Shown here: piece after piece, positions 1 to 7,282 of the stretch | Numbering within the stretch: the first letter of the stretch is position 1 | Layout of the letters: the number at the start of each line of letters is the position of its first letter | Assembly: GCA_910587765.1 (NCBI GenBank) | Contig: CAJUNR010000060.1 | Location: 1 to 11,471, forward strand | From: an uncultured Lachnospiraceae bacterium | Lineage (GTDB): Bacteria > Bacillota > Clostridia > Lachnospirales > Lachnospiraceae | DNA: 11,471 nucleotides | Direction: 5' to 3' | The notes under the pieces: model-generated | Told to the model about the DNA's origin: nothing | The model's input: the letters and a program-made list of their open reading frames with translations, nothing else | Database searches by the model: none | Program-made: the position numbers and the translations under genes

Positions 1-128
1 AAGTTTATGACATTGACAACTTCACGGATATGATCGGCGACGAGACGATCGCAACGGATCCGGAGACTCTGCTTGAGTTCCTGACTGAGAAAGGACATCC
101 GGCGCTGAACCTGGAGCCGCTTATGTAA
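1..128 (+). CDS. C-terminal end of an unidentified protein (partial)
   Basis: An open frame enters from the left edge with its first complete codon at base 3 and ends at TAA 126-128. It gives the last 41 residues of a protein, an acidic segment (VYDIDNFTDMIGDE near its start) ending in LNLEPLM. I do not recognise the family and no motif can be read from so short a piece. It runs in the same direction as the LysR-type gene downstream but is separated from it by about 265 bases containing a probable terminator, so it is probably the end of a separate transcription unit. Codon use resembles the neighbouring genes, which supports real coding. Confidence 0.6.
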   Translation, partial: VYDIDNFTDMIGDETIATDPETLLEFLTEKGHPALNLEPLM

Positions 129-235
129 TTCTTCGGGGCGGCACGGCGGATGGGTGCAGTATGACAAGATGCCGTACAGGATTTTTATGAGAACTCCAGA
201 TTTTCAGGAGTCTGATGCCATATAGAAAAGTAAGA

Positions 236-290
236 GGGATCCGTCACTGGAAGATTGCAGATGTATTTTCCGGCGCCGGGTCCCTTTTTT
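236..290 (+). terminator. Probable intrinsic terminator after the partial gene
   Basis: GGGATCCG (236-243) can pair with CGGGTCCC (277-284) as an 8-bp stem with one G-U pair, followed directly by six T (285-290). The 33-base loop can form a small inner stem, GGAA 249-252 with TTCC 268-271. Stem plus T-run is the form of a Rho-independent terminator. The loop is longer than usual, so a leader/attenuator role cannot be excluded. Confidence 0.55.
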
Positions 291-320
291 GTAAAGAAAA
301 CGGATACGGGAAGAATTTGG

Positions 321-349
321 TTGCAAAACTTTCGCAGTATCTGATAAAA
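321..349 (+). promoter_or_regulatory. Candidate promoter for the LysR-type gene at 394
   Basis: TTGCAA (321-326) is a plausible -35 element, followed at 16-17 bases by GATAAA/ATAAAA (343-349) in an AT-rich context as a weak -10. It lies just after the terminator and about 45 bases before the start codon chosen for the regulator. Assigned by consensus similarity only. Confidence 0.35.
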
Positions 350-393
350 TTCAGAAAAGAGAACACAGTATGCTGACAGAACAGGTGATAAAA

Positions 394-1278
394 ATGAATA
401 CAAAGGATCTGAGGTGGTTTCAGGAGATCTGCCGCTGCAAAAGCATTACAAAGGCGGCTGCTAATCTGTATATCTCTCCCCAGGGGCTGAGCAAGGGGAT
501 CCGGACGCTGGAACATGAGCTTGGAGTAGAACTTTTTCTCCGGACGCCCAACGGGGTGGAGCTGACCCGGTACGGCGAGTATCTTTATGAAAAGTCAGAA
601 TCCCTTCTGAAAGAACTCCACCTGCTCACCGCGGAACTGGAACGTATGAAACAGATGGAGAACGGGTATCTGCGCCTCTGCAGCGCTTACGGAATCCTCC
701 GGATTCTGTCGCCGGATTTTATCCTCCAGTTTGAAAAGGCCCATCCGGGTATGGGGATCGACTATATGGAATATCCCGATTGCCATGTGGACGACGAGAT
801 GGAACGGGGAAATTTTGACGTGGGATTCCACGTGGATGGTGCTGAGATGGAAGGATTTCATTCGATCCCCATGTTTTCTTTTCCCATCAGCCTTCTGGTC
901 TACGAGGGGCATCCGCTGGCCGGAAGAAAGTTTGTGCGGGCGGAAGATCTGGACGGAGAGCCTATGGTCATCGAGAGCAGGGCGTTTCAGATCCATCGGA
1001 TGTTCCAGGAGCTGTGTATGGAAAAAGGAGTCCGGCCCAATATTATATTCAACACCAGCGGCTTCAGCCTCTGCCATAAGCTCTGCGCACAGAAAAAGGC
1101 GCTGTCCGTCGTTGTGGACCGGATCAGTCAGGATATGGGAAACAGCCTTTTGAGAAAGATTCCTTTTGAACATCCGCTGGAATGGAGCGTTTCCATGATT
1201 TATAAAAAAGAATTTGAACACAATCGTCTGATCCGCATCTTTCGGGAGTATACGCTGGATTATCTGAAAAAGATCTGA
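394..1278 (+). CDS. LysR-type transcriptional regulator
   Basis: This is a 294-residue LysR-type regulator, the usual length for the family. Residues 1-60 form the winged helix-turn-helix, with the typical pattern WFQEIC, SITKAAANLYISPQGLSKGI and GVELFLR. Residues from about 90 to the end form the periplasmic-binding-protein-like effector domain. An in-frame ATG lies 24 bases upstream at 370, but the start at 394 is preferred: it has AGGTG at 383-387 with 6-base spacing and begins the LysR fold directly, as is normal. The gene is followed after 52 bases by an RpiR-type regulator gene on the same strand, so the two may be co-transcribed. Family members usually control a neighbouring or divergent gene in response to a small ligand; here neither target nor ligand can be read. 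The partial gene at the left edge is one possible target. Confidence 0.9.
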   Translation: MNTKDLRWFQEICRCKSITKAAANLYISPQGLSKGIRTLEHELGVELFLRTPNGVELTRYGEYLYEKSESLLKELHLLTAELERMKQMENGYLRLCSAYGILRILSPDFILQFEKAHPGMGIDYMEYPDCHVDDEMERGNFDVGFHVDGAEMEGFHSIPMFSFPISLLVYEGHPLAGRKFVRAEDLDGEPMVIESRAFQIHRMFQELCMEKGVRPNIIFNTSGFSLCHKLCAQKKALSVVVDRISQDMGNSLLRKIPFEHPLEWSVSMIYKKEFEHNRLIRIFREYTLDYLKKI

Positions 1279-1330
1279 TGCAGGCGGCAGCGGAAGATGA
1301 CGGAGGAAAGCCGGTAAAGGAGAGGATCGT

Positions 1331-2064
1331 ATGTTTTCAGCAGAACAGATAAAAAATTTGAACGAACTGGAAATGCAGGTGTATCAGTACATCCTGCAGC
1401 ATAAAGCAGCAGTCCCTTATATGAGAATCCGGGAGCTGGCAGCGGAATCGTATGTGTCTCCGACTACCGTGCTCCGCTTCTGCAAAAAGATGGGCTGCGA
1501 GGGCTACAGCGAGTTCAAGTGGAAGATGAAAACGAGGCGGGGCAGGAAAAGACGGAGATCCTGCCGGACAATCATGAGGAGATCTGCGCTTTTTTCGATG
1601 AACTGAAGTCTGGAAAATATGAGGCAAAACTGGAAAAGGCCGCATCCATGATCGCGAAGACGGAACGTCTGTTTCTTGCCGGAGTCGGCAACTCCGGAAA
1701 TATCGGACAGTACGGAGCCAGGTGCTTTACAAACATGGGAAAATTCAGCCTCTATATTTCCGATCCGTTTTATCCTGTCAGTTTCTTTCAGGCAGGCTCA
1801 GCGCTTGCCGTTGTGCTGTCGGTCTCCGGAGAGACACCGGAAGCGGTTGATATTGCGAACCGGCTGAAAAAAGCAGGCTGTGCGATTATCAGCATTACGA
1901 ATAAAGAGGCGTGTACCATAGCAAAGCTGTCGGATCTGAATATTTCTTACCATATCAGTATGTGCAGGGAAGGCCTTCATGTAGATTTTTCCACACAGGT
2001 CCCGGCTGTTTATCTGCTGGAAATGCTCGGAAAAAAAGTGAGGAACCGGCTTTCGGAGGAATGA
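1331..2064 (+). pseudogene. MurR/RpiR-type regulator broken by a -1 frameshift
   Basis: Two overlapping reading frames together make one MurR/RpiR-type regulator: an N-terminal helix-turn-helix and a C-terminal SIS sugar-phosphate isomerase-like domain. The first frame starts at ATG 1331 behind a good AAAGGAG site and encodes the HTH (LAAESYVSPTTVLRFCKKMG, then GYSEFKWKMK). It then turns into an arginine-rich nonsense tail and stops at 1606. The second frame (from about 1520 to the TGA at 2062-2064) encodes the SIS part, including FLAGVGNSGNIGQY and AVVLSVSGETPEAVDIANRL. Adding one A to the AAAA run at 1528-1531 joins them smoothly as KWKMKNEAGQEKTEILPDN, giving about 244 residues, normal for a short family member. 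Family proteins sense phosphosugars through the SIS domain. As written, the gene would make only an HTH fragment. It is a true mutation, a sequencing indel, or (less likely) programmed slippage. Confidence 0.85.
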
Positions 2065-2217
2065 ATTTTGTATGATGTGGATCAGGATGATGACGCATGG
2101 CTGTTTACATTTGTACAGGATATGATCTGTATGGATACGGGGCAAACTGCCCTGTTTATACAAAAGATGAAATTGGTACACTGGCGCAGAACATTAATGG
2201 GAGGACAGTATGGATAA
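2065..2217 (+). other. Short open stretch after the RpiR stop, possible gene remnant
   Basis: The frame of the RpiR C-terminal half stays open after its TGA for another 50 codons (stop TAA 2215-2217), overlapping the first codons of the NTF2-like gene. The translation contains DVDQDDDAWLFTFVQDM and ends MKLVHWRRTLMGGQYG, which looks protein-like. It has no in-frame ATG near its start and no clear ribosome binding site; TTG at 2068 would be needed. It could be the tail of a decayed gene or chance. I do not recognise it. Confidence 0.25.
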
Positions 2218-2629
2218 GTGGGAAAAGATCATCAGACTATGGTTTGATATGTGGCTGCAAAAAAAGGATCTGGGCATAGAGGATATATTTTCTGCTGATG
2301 CCCTTTACATCGAAAGCTGGGGGCCGCAGTATCATGGCGTTGCCAAAGTGAAGCATTGGTTTGAGGAATGGAATACACGGGGAACTGTCCTTCAGTGGGA
2401 CATCAAACAGTATTTCCACAAAGAAGATCAGACCATTGCTGAGTGGTATTTTAAGAACACAATGGACAGTGGCAGGGTGGAAGCCTTTGACGGCATGAGC
2501 CTTGTAAAATGGACAGCAGAGGATATGATCTGCTTCTTGCAGGAGTTTGGTTGTAATGAGCATCGCTATGACCCATATCAGGACGGGCCGGTTCCAAAAT
2601 TTAGAGATGAACAAGCTATGTGGTTCTGA
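2210..2629 (+). CDS. NTF2/SnoaL-like small protein
   Basis: This is a 139-residue protein with the size and pattern of the NTF2-like/SnoaL-like alpha+beta cone fold. It has an N-terminal helical segment (KWEKIIRLWFDMWL), then YIESWGPQYHGVAKVKHWF at residues 33-51, which is the typical strand-GxxxI-helix element of SnoaL-like proteins. Beta-rich segments follow around residues 62-82 and 90-112, with repeated aromatic residues lining the presumed pocket. The start at 2210 is supported by GGGAGG a few bases upstream. Members of this superfamily range from isomerases and cyclases to non-enzymatic ligand binders, so no reaction can be assigned. It follows the broken RpiR-type gene on the same strand and precedes a degraded region, and has no obvious functional link to either. 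Confidence 0.75.
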   Translation: MDKWEKIIRLWFDMWLQKKDLGIEDIFSADALYIESWGPQYHGVAKVKHWFEEWNTRGTVLQWDIKQYFHKEDQTIAEWYFKNTMDSGRVEAFDGMSLVKWTAEDMICFLQEFGCNEHRYDPYQDGPVPKFRDEQAMWF

Positions 2630-3098
2630 AATTGAATAGGAGGACTTGTTGTGTCTATCCCCTGTATCCAGCGAACTCCAAAGGGATTCTGCTTATCCCG
2701 CTTACTAACTTATACTTCAAGCCGGATGTCCTGCGCGGGGAGTTCGACCTCCCCGCCAATCTGGAGCCGGTCAATATCCTGGTGATTCAGGAATTTACAG
2801 ATTCATTTTGTCAACAATATTTGTGGGTTTTGCGGTCATTTCTACCCATGCCGGAATAAGGCCGCTCTTAATGGCGTTTCTGACTGACCTGATATTGGAC
2901 CATGCCGTACAATAATCTTTGCAATCCGCATCTCCACATTGTATCGGTTCGGCAAATACAGATTTGTTGATGGCTCCATTATATCGCAATCACTTTTCAG
3001 AGGGAATAGACTTTATAAAATCGTCACTGACCAGCTCAATCACGTCCATAATGCCACAATCGTACTTGTCCATCCTGCAATCTTTATGTATAATATAG
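2630..3098. other. Gene-poor, apparently degraded stretch
   Basis: No convincing gene is present in these 469 bases. Several short open frames overlap on both strands. On the + strand, one of 79 codons ends at 2859. On the - strand, one of 64 codons spans 2989-2795 (TTG start, cysteine-rich, with FAEPIQCGDADCKDYC), and directly upstream of it in the same frame is another ending at 2990. On the - strand, a further frame at about 2978-2841 reads RYNVEMRIAKIIVRHG. None has a clear start with a ribosome binding site. A perfect 8-bp hairpin, GCGGGGAG 2735-2742 with CTCCCCGC 2749-2756, lies inside and is not followed by a T-run. An AGGAGG at 2640-2645 precedes a GTG at 2651 whose frame closes quickly. 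The stretch looks like remnants of inserted or decayed genes. Confidence 0.45.
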
Positions 3099-3407
3099 AT
3101 GTCCGATGTTAAAAAATTGCCGGAGGACTGTTTGCGAAATCTGATTCCCATCGGCGGCTGGGGACCTCTCTGCATCGATCTGTCCAGACCGGAGGAGCAG
3201 ATAGATGAGAACCGGAAAGAAACAGGGTCCCTGGTCTGGTTCGATCATGAGGAGTTTGAGTGGGATAAATATTATCTGGGAGAAGACGGACTGCTTCATG
3301 GACATGAGGCCCTGCCGGATCTGAAGACGCTGCTTCAGTGGTATTTTTATGGAAGCCTGGAGCCGAAGACAGGAAGAAGGAAGACATATTATGGGATTAT
3401 TCAGTAA
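3099..3407 (+). pseudogene. N-terminally truncated SMI1/KNR4 (SUKH) family protein
   Basis: The 102-residue translation matches the C-terminal half of a SMI1/KNR4 (SUKH superfamily) domain. It has IGGWGPLCIDLS, then SLVWFDHEEFEWDKYYL, then DLKTLLQWYFYGSLE, the usual closing segments of the fold. The N-terminal half, with its helix and the YREFLxxY-type segment, is missing. A TAG at 3096-3098 sits immediately before the first ATG in the same frame, and there is no ribosome binding site, so the true start has been lost. The break lies near 3100-3120, at the edge of the degraded stretch to the left. SUKH proteins commonly serve as immunity proteins of polymorphic toxin systems. An intact SUKH gene follows at 3479 on the same strand. 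As it stands this copy is probably non-functional. Confidence 0.65.
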
Positions 3408-3482
3408 AAAAAGAAAAGAACCGCCAGCAGAAAAGCAGCAGGAAATGAAGATATTTTTGATGAGAAGGAGATGTTTCTATGA
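3391..3482 (+). other. Possible tiny ORF between the two SUKH genes, perhaps frameshifted
   Basis: An ATG at 3391 opens a frame beginning MGLFSKKRKEPPAEKQQ. As written it overruns the start of the next gene in a different frame. In the -1 frame the sequence reads NEDIFDEKEMFL and stops at TGA 3480-3482, overlapping the ATG of the next gene as ATGA, a typical coupled arrangement. One extra A near 3454-3456 would join the two into a 30-residue lysine-rich peptide. The evidence is only this fit and the overlap; it may also be chance or the tail of a deleted gene. Confidence 0.25.
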
Positions 3483-4165
3483 CAACAGCCAGGAAGTATC
3501 TGAACATATTAAAAGAGCGTGAACCGCAGCGATGGAAAGAACCTTTGACAGAATCTGCACTTACAGAGCAGGATCTGTCCTTGATTGAGGAGGGGCTTGG
3601 GTATATGCTGCCTGTGCCGTACCGTGAATTTCTTCTGAGCTATCAGATGCCGGAGGACCTGACGGTACTTGTGTCCTTCTGCGGCGACTCCTACGCCAAC
3701 TCGTGGGAGGATACGTTCTCCCGTGAGGAAAATGATTATGTTCCCCTGACGGAGGACGAGATCGGACCGACGGTGGAATTCGAGTGGCACAATATCAAAG
3801 GCGGCAGCGGGCAGGAGTTTCTGGAAAATCTGAAGAAAGAGCAAAGCACGCCGGACGGGTGCCCATGCTTTCTGGAGGCAGGCTTTATCCGGCTTGGAAA
3901 TGTATATGGATATCTGACTTACCTTGATCTGGTAAACGGCGGCATTGTCACGATCCACGAGGAGGGCGTCTATGACATGGTGATCGCGGACGGAGTGGAT
4001 GGAAGCGACAAGTCGGAAGTGAGGAATTATATGGAACAGCGGCGGCTTTATATCTGCAAAGATTTTAACGATTTCCTCCGGTTTGCGTGCACCGGCGATT
4101 ATCTCGATGAAAATGAAGCGAAATTTCCCACGCAGGAAGAGCTGGAACGGGATTATTGTTATTAA
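3479..4165 (+). CDS. SMI1/KNR4 (SUKH superfamily) protein, probable immunity protein
   Basis: This 228-residue protein has the SUKH fold pattern. The N-terminal helix pair, LTEQDLSLIEEGLGYMLP followed by VPYREFLLSY (about residues 28-55), is the family signature. A beta-rich core contains GGIVTIHEEGVYD, and the C-terminal helix is YICKDFNDFLRFACTGD. AAGGAG lies 8 bases before the ATG. SUKH proteins act in the cytoplasm and many neutralise nuclease or deaminase toxins of polymorphic and contact-dependent systems by direct binding. No toxin gene is present in the window. A truncated SUKH copy lies just upstream, so this looks like an orphan immunity locus or the tail of a larger cassette. The immunity role is inferred from the family. 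Confidence 0.75.
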   Translation: MTTARKYLNILKEREPQRWKEPLTESALTEQDLSLIEEGLGYMLPVPYREFLLSYQMPEDLTVLVSFCGDSYANSWEDTFSREENDYVPLTEDEIGPTVEFEWHNIKGGSGQEFLENLKKEQSTPDGCPCFLEAGFIRLGNVYGYLTYLDLVNGGIVTIHEEGVYDMVIADGVDGSDKSEVRNYMEQRRLYICKDFNDFLRFACTGDYLDENEAKFPTQEELERDYCY

Positions 4166-4199
4166 GGGGAACGGGAAAGATGATGTCAGATGAGCGGAG

Positions 4200-4295
4200 A
4201 TGATTTTTCAAGGAATGCTGCTCGGGCATCTGCAGGCGGAAGGAGGCCGGATCGTGAAGCCCAACGCGGAAGCGGGTGCGGGGGTTACAGAGTAG
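4200..4295 (+). CDS. Possible small hypothetical ORF
   Basis: A 31-codon frame runs from ATG 4200 to TAG 4293-4295 behind a weak GAGCGGAG-like site. It reads MIFQGMLLGHLQAEGG then RIVKPNAEAGAGVTE. The sequence looks protein-like but is too short to judge. It could be the remaining C-terminal piece of a lost gene or chance. It lies between the SUKH gene and the shared hairpin at 4306-4343. Confidence 0.2.
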   Translation: MIFQGMLLGHLQAEGGRIVKPNAEAGAGVTE

Positions 4296-4305
4296 TTGAC
4301 AGAAT

Positions 4306-4343
4306 AAAGAGCATCCGGATTTCAGCAAATCCAGGTGCTCTTT
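4306..4343. terminator. Hairpin terminator between convergent transcription units
   Basis: AAAGAGCA (4306-4313) pairs with TGCTCTTT (4336-4343), and GGATTT (4317-4322) with AAATCC (4327-4332), around the loop CAGC, giving a long near-perfect stem. It lies about 30 bases past the dctM stop on the - strand, where TTTATTCT follows the stem, and after the SUKH gene on the + strand, where a T-run appears at 4355-4361. It is best read as a bidirectional terminator, with only modest T-tracts. Confidence 0.6.
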
Positions 4344-4373
4344 AAATGTTTCGGTTTTTTTATACAAAAGAGA

Positions 4374-5657
4374 TCAGGCCAGTTCCATGAGCCGCGGAAG
4401 GAACAGCGACAGTTCCGGTACAAAGGCCACCAGGATCACGGCTGCAATCAGTGCGATCAGGTAAGGGACCATTCCTTTGACCACCTGCAGAAAGGTCTGT
4501 CCGGAGGTGGCGCATGCCGTGAAAAGGTTCAGACCAAAGGGCGGAGTTACCATCCCCACAACGAGGGCTACGGAAAATACGATTGCCAGATGCAGATCAT
4601 TCATCCCAAGCGCCAGGCCGATGGGGACAAGAATGGGACCCAGTATGAGCATGCTGGCTACGGTCTCCATCAGACAGCCGATGCCGAACAGAATCAGGAG
4701 CAGCACGACGATATAGACGTATTTATTTCCGAGGAAGGGAGTGACTGCGGATGCAATCTGCGCCGGGATACCGGTTGCGGAGAGAATCCATGACAGAACG
4801 GCGGACATTCCGACGATAATAATGACCATGGAAGAAGTTTCCACCGTTTTGATCAGAGAATCCATCAGACTTGCAGGATTTAGTTCCCGGTAGCAGACTC
4901 CAAGGATCAGGGCAAATGCCACACATACGGCGGCTGCTTCTGTGGGGGTGAAAACGCCTCCATAGATTCCGCCCAGAACGATGACCGGGAGCAGAAGCAC
5001 GCCCCATGCGTGAGTAAATGCTTCCCAGATCTCTCTAAAGGAATATTTCTTTTTCATCTGCTGAATGTTCTGTCTGCGGCAGACCACGATGTTGGCAATC
5101 ATCAGCGAGAGCGCCATCAGGCAGCCCGGGCCGATGGCAGCCATGAACATGGCCGGGACGGATACGCCCATGGTCGTTCCATAGACGATCATGCAGATGC
5201 TCGGCGGGATGACCGGGCCAAGGGCGCCTCCGCATGCCAGCAGGCCCGCCGCACTGTTTTCCCGGTATCCTCCGGATATCATTGCAGGATACATGATGGC
5301 GCCGATGGCGGCTACGGTGGCCGGGCCGGACCCGGTCAGCGCTGCAAATACGGCGCAGCACATGACCGTAATCGTACCCATTCCTCCGGGGATCCAGAAA
5401 AATGCGCGTTCCAGAAAGAGGACAAGCCGTTTGGAAAGTCCGCCCTTGTCCATCAGGTATCCGGCAAGAGTGAACAATGGGATTGCCAGCAGCGTATAGC
5501 TGTCCATACCGTTTAATGAACGCTGCGCGATCAGAATCAGCGGCTTCATATGAGTAAAAAGCAGAAAACCGATACCGGAATATGCGATGCTGAAACACAC
5601 GGGAATTCCGATGATGATAAAAAGGATCAGGATTCCGAAAAGAATGACTGCACTCAA
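4374..5657 (-). CDS. dctM: TRAP transporter large permease subunit (DctM family)
   Basis: This 427-residue, very hydrophobic membrane protein has about a dozen membrane segments. It is the DctM family large subunit that forms the translocation path of tripartite ATP-independent periplasmic (TRAP) transporters, which in characterised members use a sodium gradient to import carboxylates. Family motifs visible are AIPLFTLAGYLMDKGG, FAALTGSGPATVAAIG, GGALGPVIPPSICMIVYG and, near the C-terminus, VVGMVTPPFGLNLF. The start is a TTG at 5655-5657 that overlaps the dctQ stop as TTGA, with a strong AGGAGGTG at 5663-5670. No ATG nearby would keep the first membrane segment. It is the last gene of the operon and is followed by the hairpin at 4306-4343. 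The symbol reflects family membership; the substrate is unknown. Confidence 0.93.
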   Translation of the reverse strand: MSAVILFGILILFIIIGIPVCFSIAYSGIGFLLFTHMKPLILIAQRSLNGMDSYTLLAIPLFTLAGYLMDKGGLSKRLVLFLERAFFWIPGGMGTITVMCCAVFAALTGSGPATVAAIGAIMYPAMISGGYRENSAAGLLACGGALGPVIPPSICMIVYGTTMGVSVPAMFMAAIGPGCLMALSLMIANIVVCRRQNIQQMKKKYSFREIWEAFTHAWGVLLLPVIVLGGIYGGVFTPTEAAAVCVAFALILGVCYRELNPASLMDSLIKTVETSSMVIIIVGMSAVLSWILSATGIPAQIASAVTPFLGNKYVYIVVLLLILFGIGCLMETVASMLILGPILVPIGLALGMNDLHLAIVFSVALVVGMVTPPFGLNLFTACATSGQTFLQVVKGMVPYLIALIAAVILVAFVPELSLFLPRLMELA

Positions 5658-6148
5658 TGCTGCACCTCCTTATGATCTTTCTGAGAAAACAGTTCCAGAA
5701 AACGCTGCGCCGCACTCAGCATCATGCCGAATGCCCCGAAGGGGATGGCTGCATATACAAAGCTCATGGGGATTCGCAGCATGCTGCTCAGCTGTCTGGA
5801 TGTGACGCCTGTACATTTGATGCCCTGGACAAACAGCAGCGCCGCGCACAGAAACACCATGAGGTTCAGAAATCCGGAATGGTACATGCGTGCTTTCCCT
5901 TTCAAACCGTCATTCAGGATGGAAATATGGGCATTAGACCATTTTTCCACACAGATTGCGCTCCCGAGAAAGCCGAGCCAGATAAAACTGTACCGGCTGA
6001 TCTCTTCCGTTCCGGGAATGGCGCGTCCGAGGACATACCGTGAGAATACCTGCAGAATACATGCGATACAGATGATCACCAGCAGCAGAACGCCAAGGTA
6101 AGTATAGACTTTATTGACCAGGTTACAGAATTTATTGAAATATTTCAT
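5654..6148 (-). CDS. dctQ: TRAP transporter small permease subunit (DctQ family)
   Basis: This 164-residue membrane protein has four predicted membrane segments at about residues 17-36, 49-66, 90-110 and 129-148, the standard DctQ layout. Characteristic elements are ILQVFSRYVLGRAIPGTEEISRY after the first segment, then FIWLGFLGSAICVEKWSNAHI, and SFVYAAIPFGAFGMM in the last. DctQ pairs with DctM in the membrane and is needed for TRAP transport. A GAAGGAGG site precedes the ATG. The gene starts 30 bases after dctP and its stop overlaps the dctM start, so the three are clearly co-translated parts of one transporter. Confidence 0.92.
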   Translation of the reverse strand: MKYFNKFCNLVNKVYTYLGVLLLVIICIACILQVFSRYVLGRAIPGTEEISRYSFIWLGFLGSAICVEKWSNAHISILNDGLKGKARMYHSGFLNLMVFLCAALLFVQGIKCTGVTSRQLSSMLRIPMSFVYAAIPFGAFGMMLSAAQRFLELFSQKDHKEVQH

Positions 6149-6178
6149 GGGTCTGCCTCCTTCTGACGGTTTAGCCGG

Positions 6179-7255
6179 TTACTGGACAGATGCAACTTTG
6201 TTCATGACAGTATCCAGAAGATCCTGCCCGATCTCATCGGCATAGTTTTCATAGACTTTCTGAGCCACCTCTGTGAATCCGGATTTATCGGCGCATTCGT
6301 TCACTTCCATATTTTCGCCGATTTCTTTCAGCCAGCCGGCTTCCTTTTCCTGGATATATCTGCGGTTTTCTTCCATTGCATAATCTGCTGCTTCCTGTAC
6401 CCACTGTTTCTGCTCTTCGGTAAAACTGTCCCATGTCATGCCGGAGATGCACAGGTCCAGTGCAGTAAACAAATGTTCCGTCAGAGAATAATAATCACAT
6501 ACTTCCCAGTAAGCTCCGCTGTAGACAGATGCGGTCGGAAGCTCAAAACCGTCGACGGTTCCCTGCTGGCATGCCGTATAGACCTCTGAGAATGCCATGG
6601 CTGTGGGGCTTGCACCGAAGGAAGAGAAGCAGTCGCTCCAGATGGCGTTTTCCGGAAGGCGGAGTTTCAATCCCTTTACGTCTTCCATGCTGTTGATCGG
6701 TTTGATGTTGTTCAGGCAGTTCCGGAAACCATTGTCCCCCATTCCAAGGATCAGGATACCGGCTTCTTCATAAAGCTGCTGTTTCAGGGGATCCATGATT
6801 GCGTCGTCATCAAATACGGCGTATACCTGTTCCCGGTTTCCGAACAGAAACGGCAGGTCAAAAACCTGAAGAGCCGGAAGGAAGGAACCAAGGGAAGAAT
6901 TCATGGAAAATGACATGTCCACGGTGCCCATCTGCATGCCTTCGATCACTTCCCGGTCTGTGCCGAGCTGAGAATCGCCGACTACCTTTACTGTGATCGT
7001 TCCGCCGGACAGTTCGTTTAATTTATCGGCAAAGGTCAGACAGGTGTGATGCAGATTGTCATCATCCGTACCGGGATTGACATGAGCCAGCTGCAGTGTC
7101 ATGGAAGAGCCGGCATTAGTCTGCGGGGGAGTCTCCGCCTCCGTATCCGGAGCGGCAGCAGAATCAGAAGGGGCGTTGCCGGAGGCGCCGCAGCCGCTCA
7201 ACAAGGCAGCAGACAGGGCGATACATAACAGGATGCTGAATGATTTCTTTTTCAT
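6179..7255 (-). CDS. dctP: TRAP transporter solute-binding lipoprotein (DctP family)
   Basis: This 358-residue extracytoplasmic solute receptor begins with a lipoprotein signal peptide: MKKK, a hydrophobic core, then the lipobox LSGC with the lipidated cysteine at residue 22. A low-complexity Ala/Ser/Pro/Asp/Thr linker extends to about residue 50, which tethers the receptor to the outer membrane face in Gram-positive cells. The DctP fold follows. Landmarks are GFRNC (Arg 178), GLKLRLP with Arg 199, the usual carboxylate-clamping arginine of the family, and SPTAMAFSEVYTACQQGTVDGFELP, close to the family consensus. The ligand is therefore probably a carboxylate, identity unknown. It is preceded by the amidohydrolase gene with a 27-base gap holding AAGGAGA and followed by dctQ. 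Confidence 0.93.
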   Translation of the reverse strand: MKKKSFSILLCIALSAALLSGCGASGNAPSDSAAAPDTEAETPPQTNAGSSMTLQLAHVNPGTDDDNLHHTCLTFADKLNELSGGTITVKVVGDSQLGTDREVIEGMQMGTVDMSFSMNSSLGSFLPALQVFDLPFLFGNREQVYAVFDDDAIMDPLKQQLYEEAGILILGMGDNGFRNCLNNIKPINSMEDVKGLKLRLPENAIWSDCFSSFGASPTAMAFSEVYTACQQGTVDGFELPTASVYSGAYWEVCDYYSLTEHLFTALDLCISGMTWDSFTEEQKQWVQEAADYAMEENRRYIQEKEAGWLKEIGENMEVNECADKSGFTEVAQKVYENYADEIGQDLLDTVMNKVASVQ

Positions 7256-7282
7256 GGTCTTTTTCTCCTTTTGTGCTGTTGT

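Noticed and set aside
193..211. Small inverted repeat ACTCC...GGAGT upstream of the first terminator
   Set aside because: It is only 5 bp plus a mismatch and is not followed by a T-run. The hairpin at 236-290 is a better terminator candidate.
595..1221. A 208-codon - strand open frame inside the first LysR-type gene
   Set aside because: It is a shadow of the + strand regulator with no start signal and no domain.
1517..1560. Programmed -1 frameshift within the RpiR-type gene
   Set aside because: No standard slippery heptamer is in the correct phase, and the family does not normally use recoding. A one-base deletion or sequencing error explains it more simply.
2735..2756. Perfect 8-bp GC-rich hairpin considered as a terminator
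   Set aside because: No T-run follows on either strand. It is kept only as part of the degraded stretch.
4335..5516. Long + strand frames opposite dctM
   Set aside because: They encode low-complexity His/Gln/Gly/Arg-rich products, typical antisense shadows of a membrane protein.
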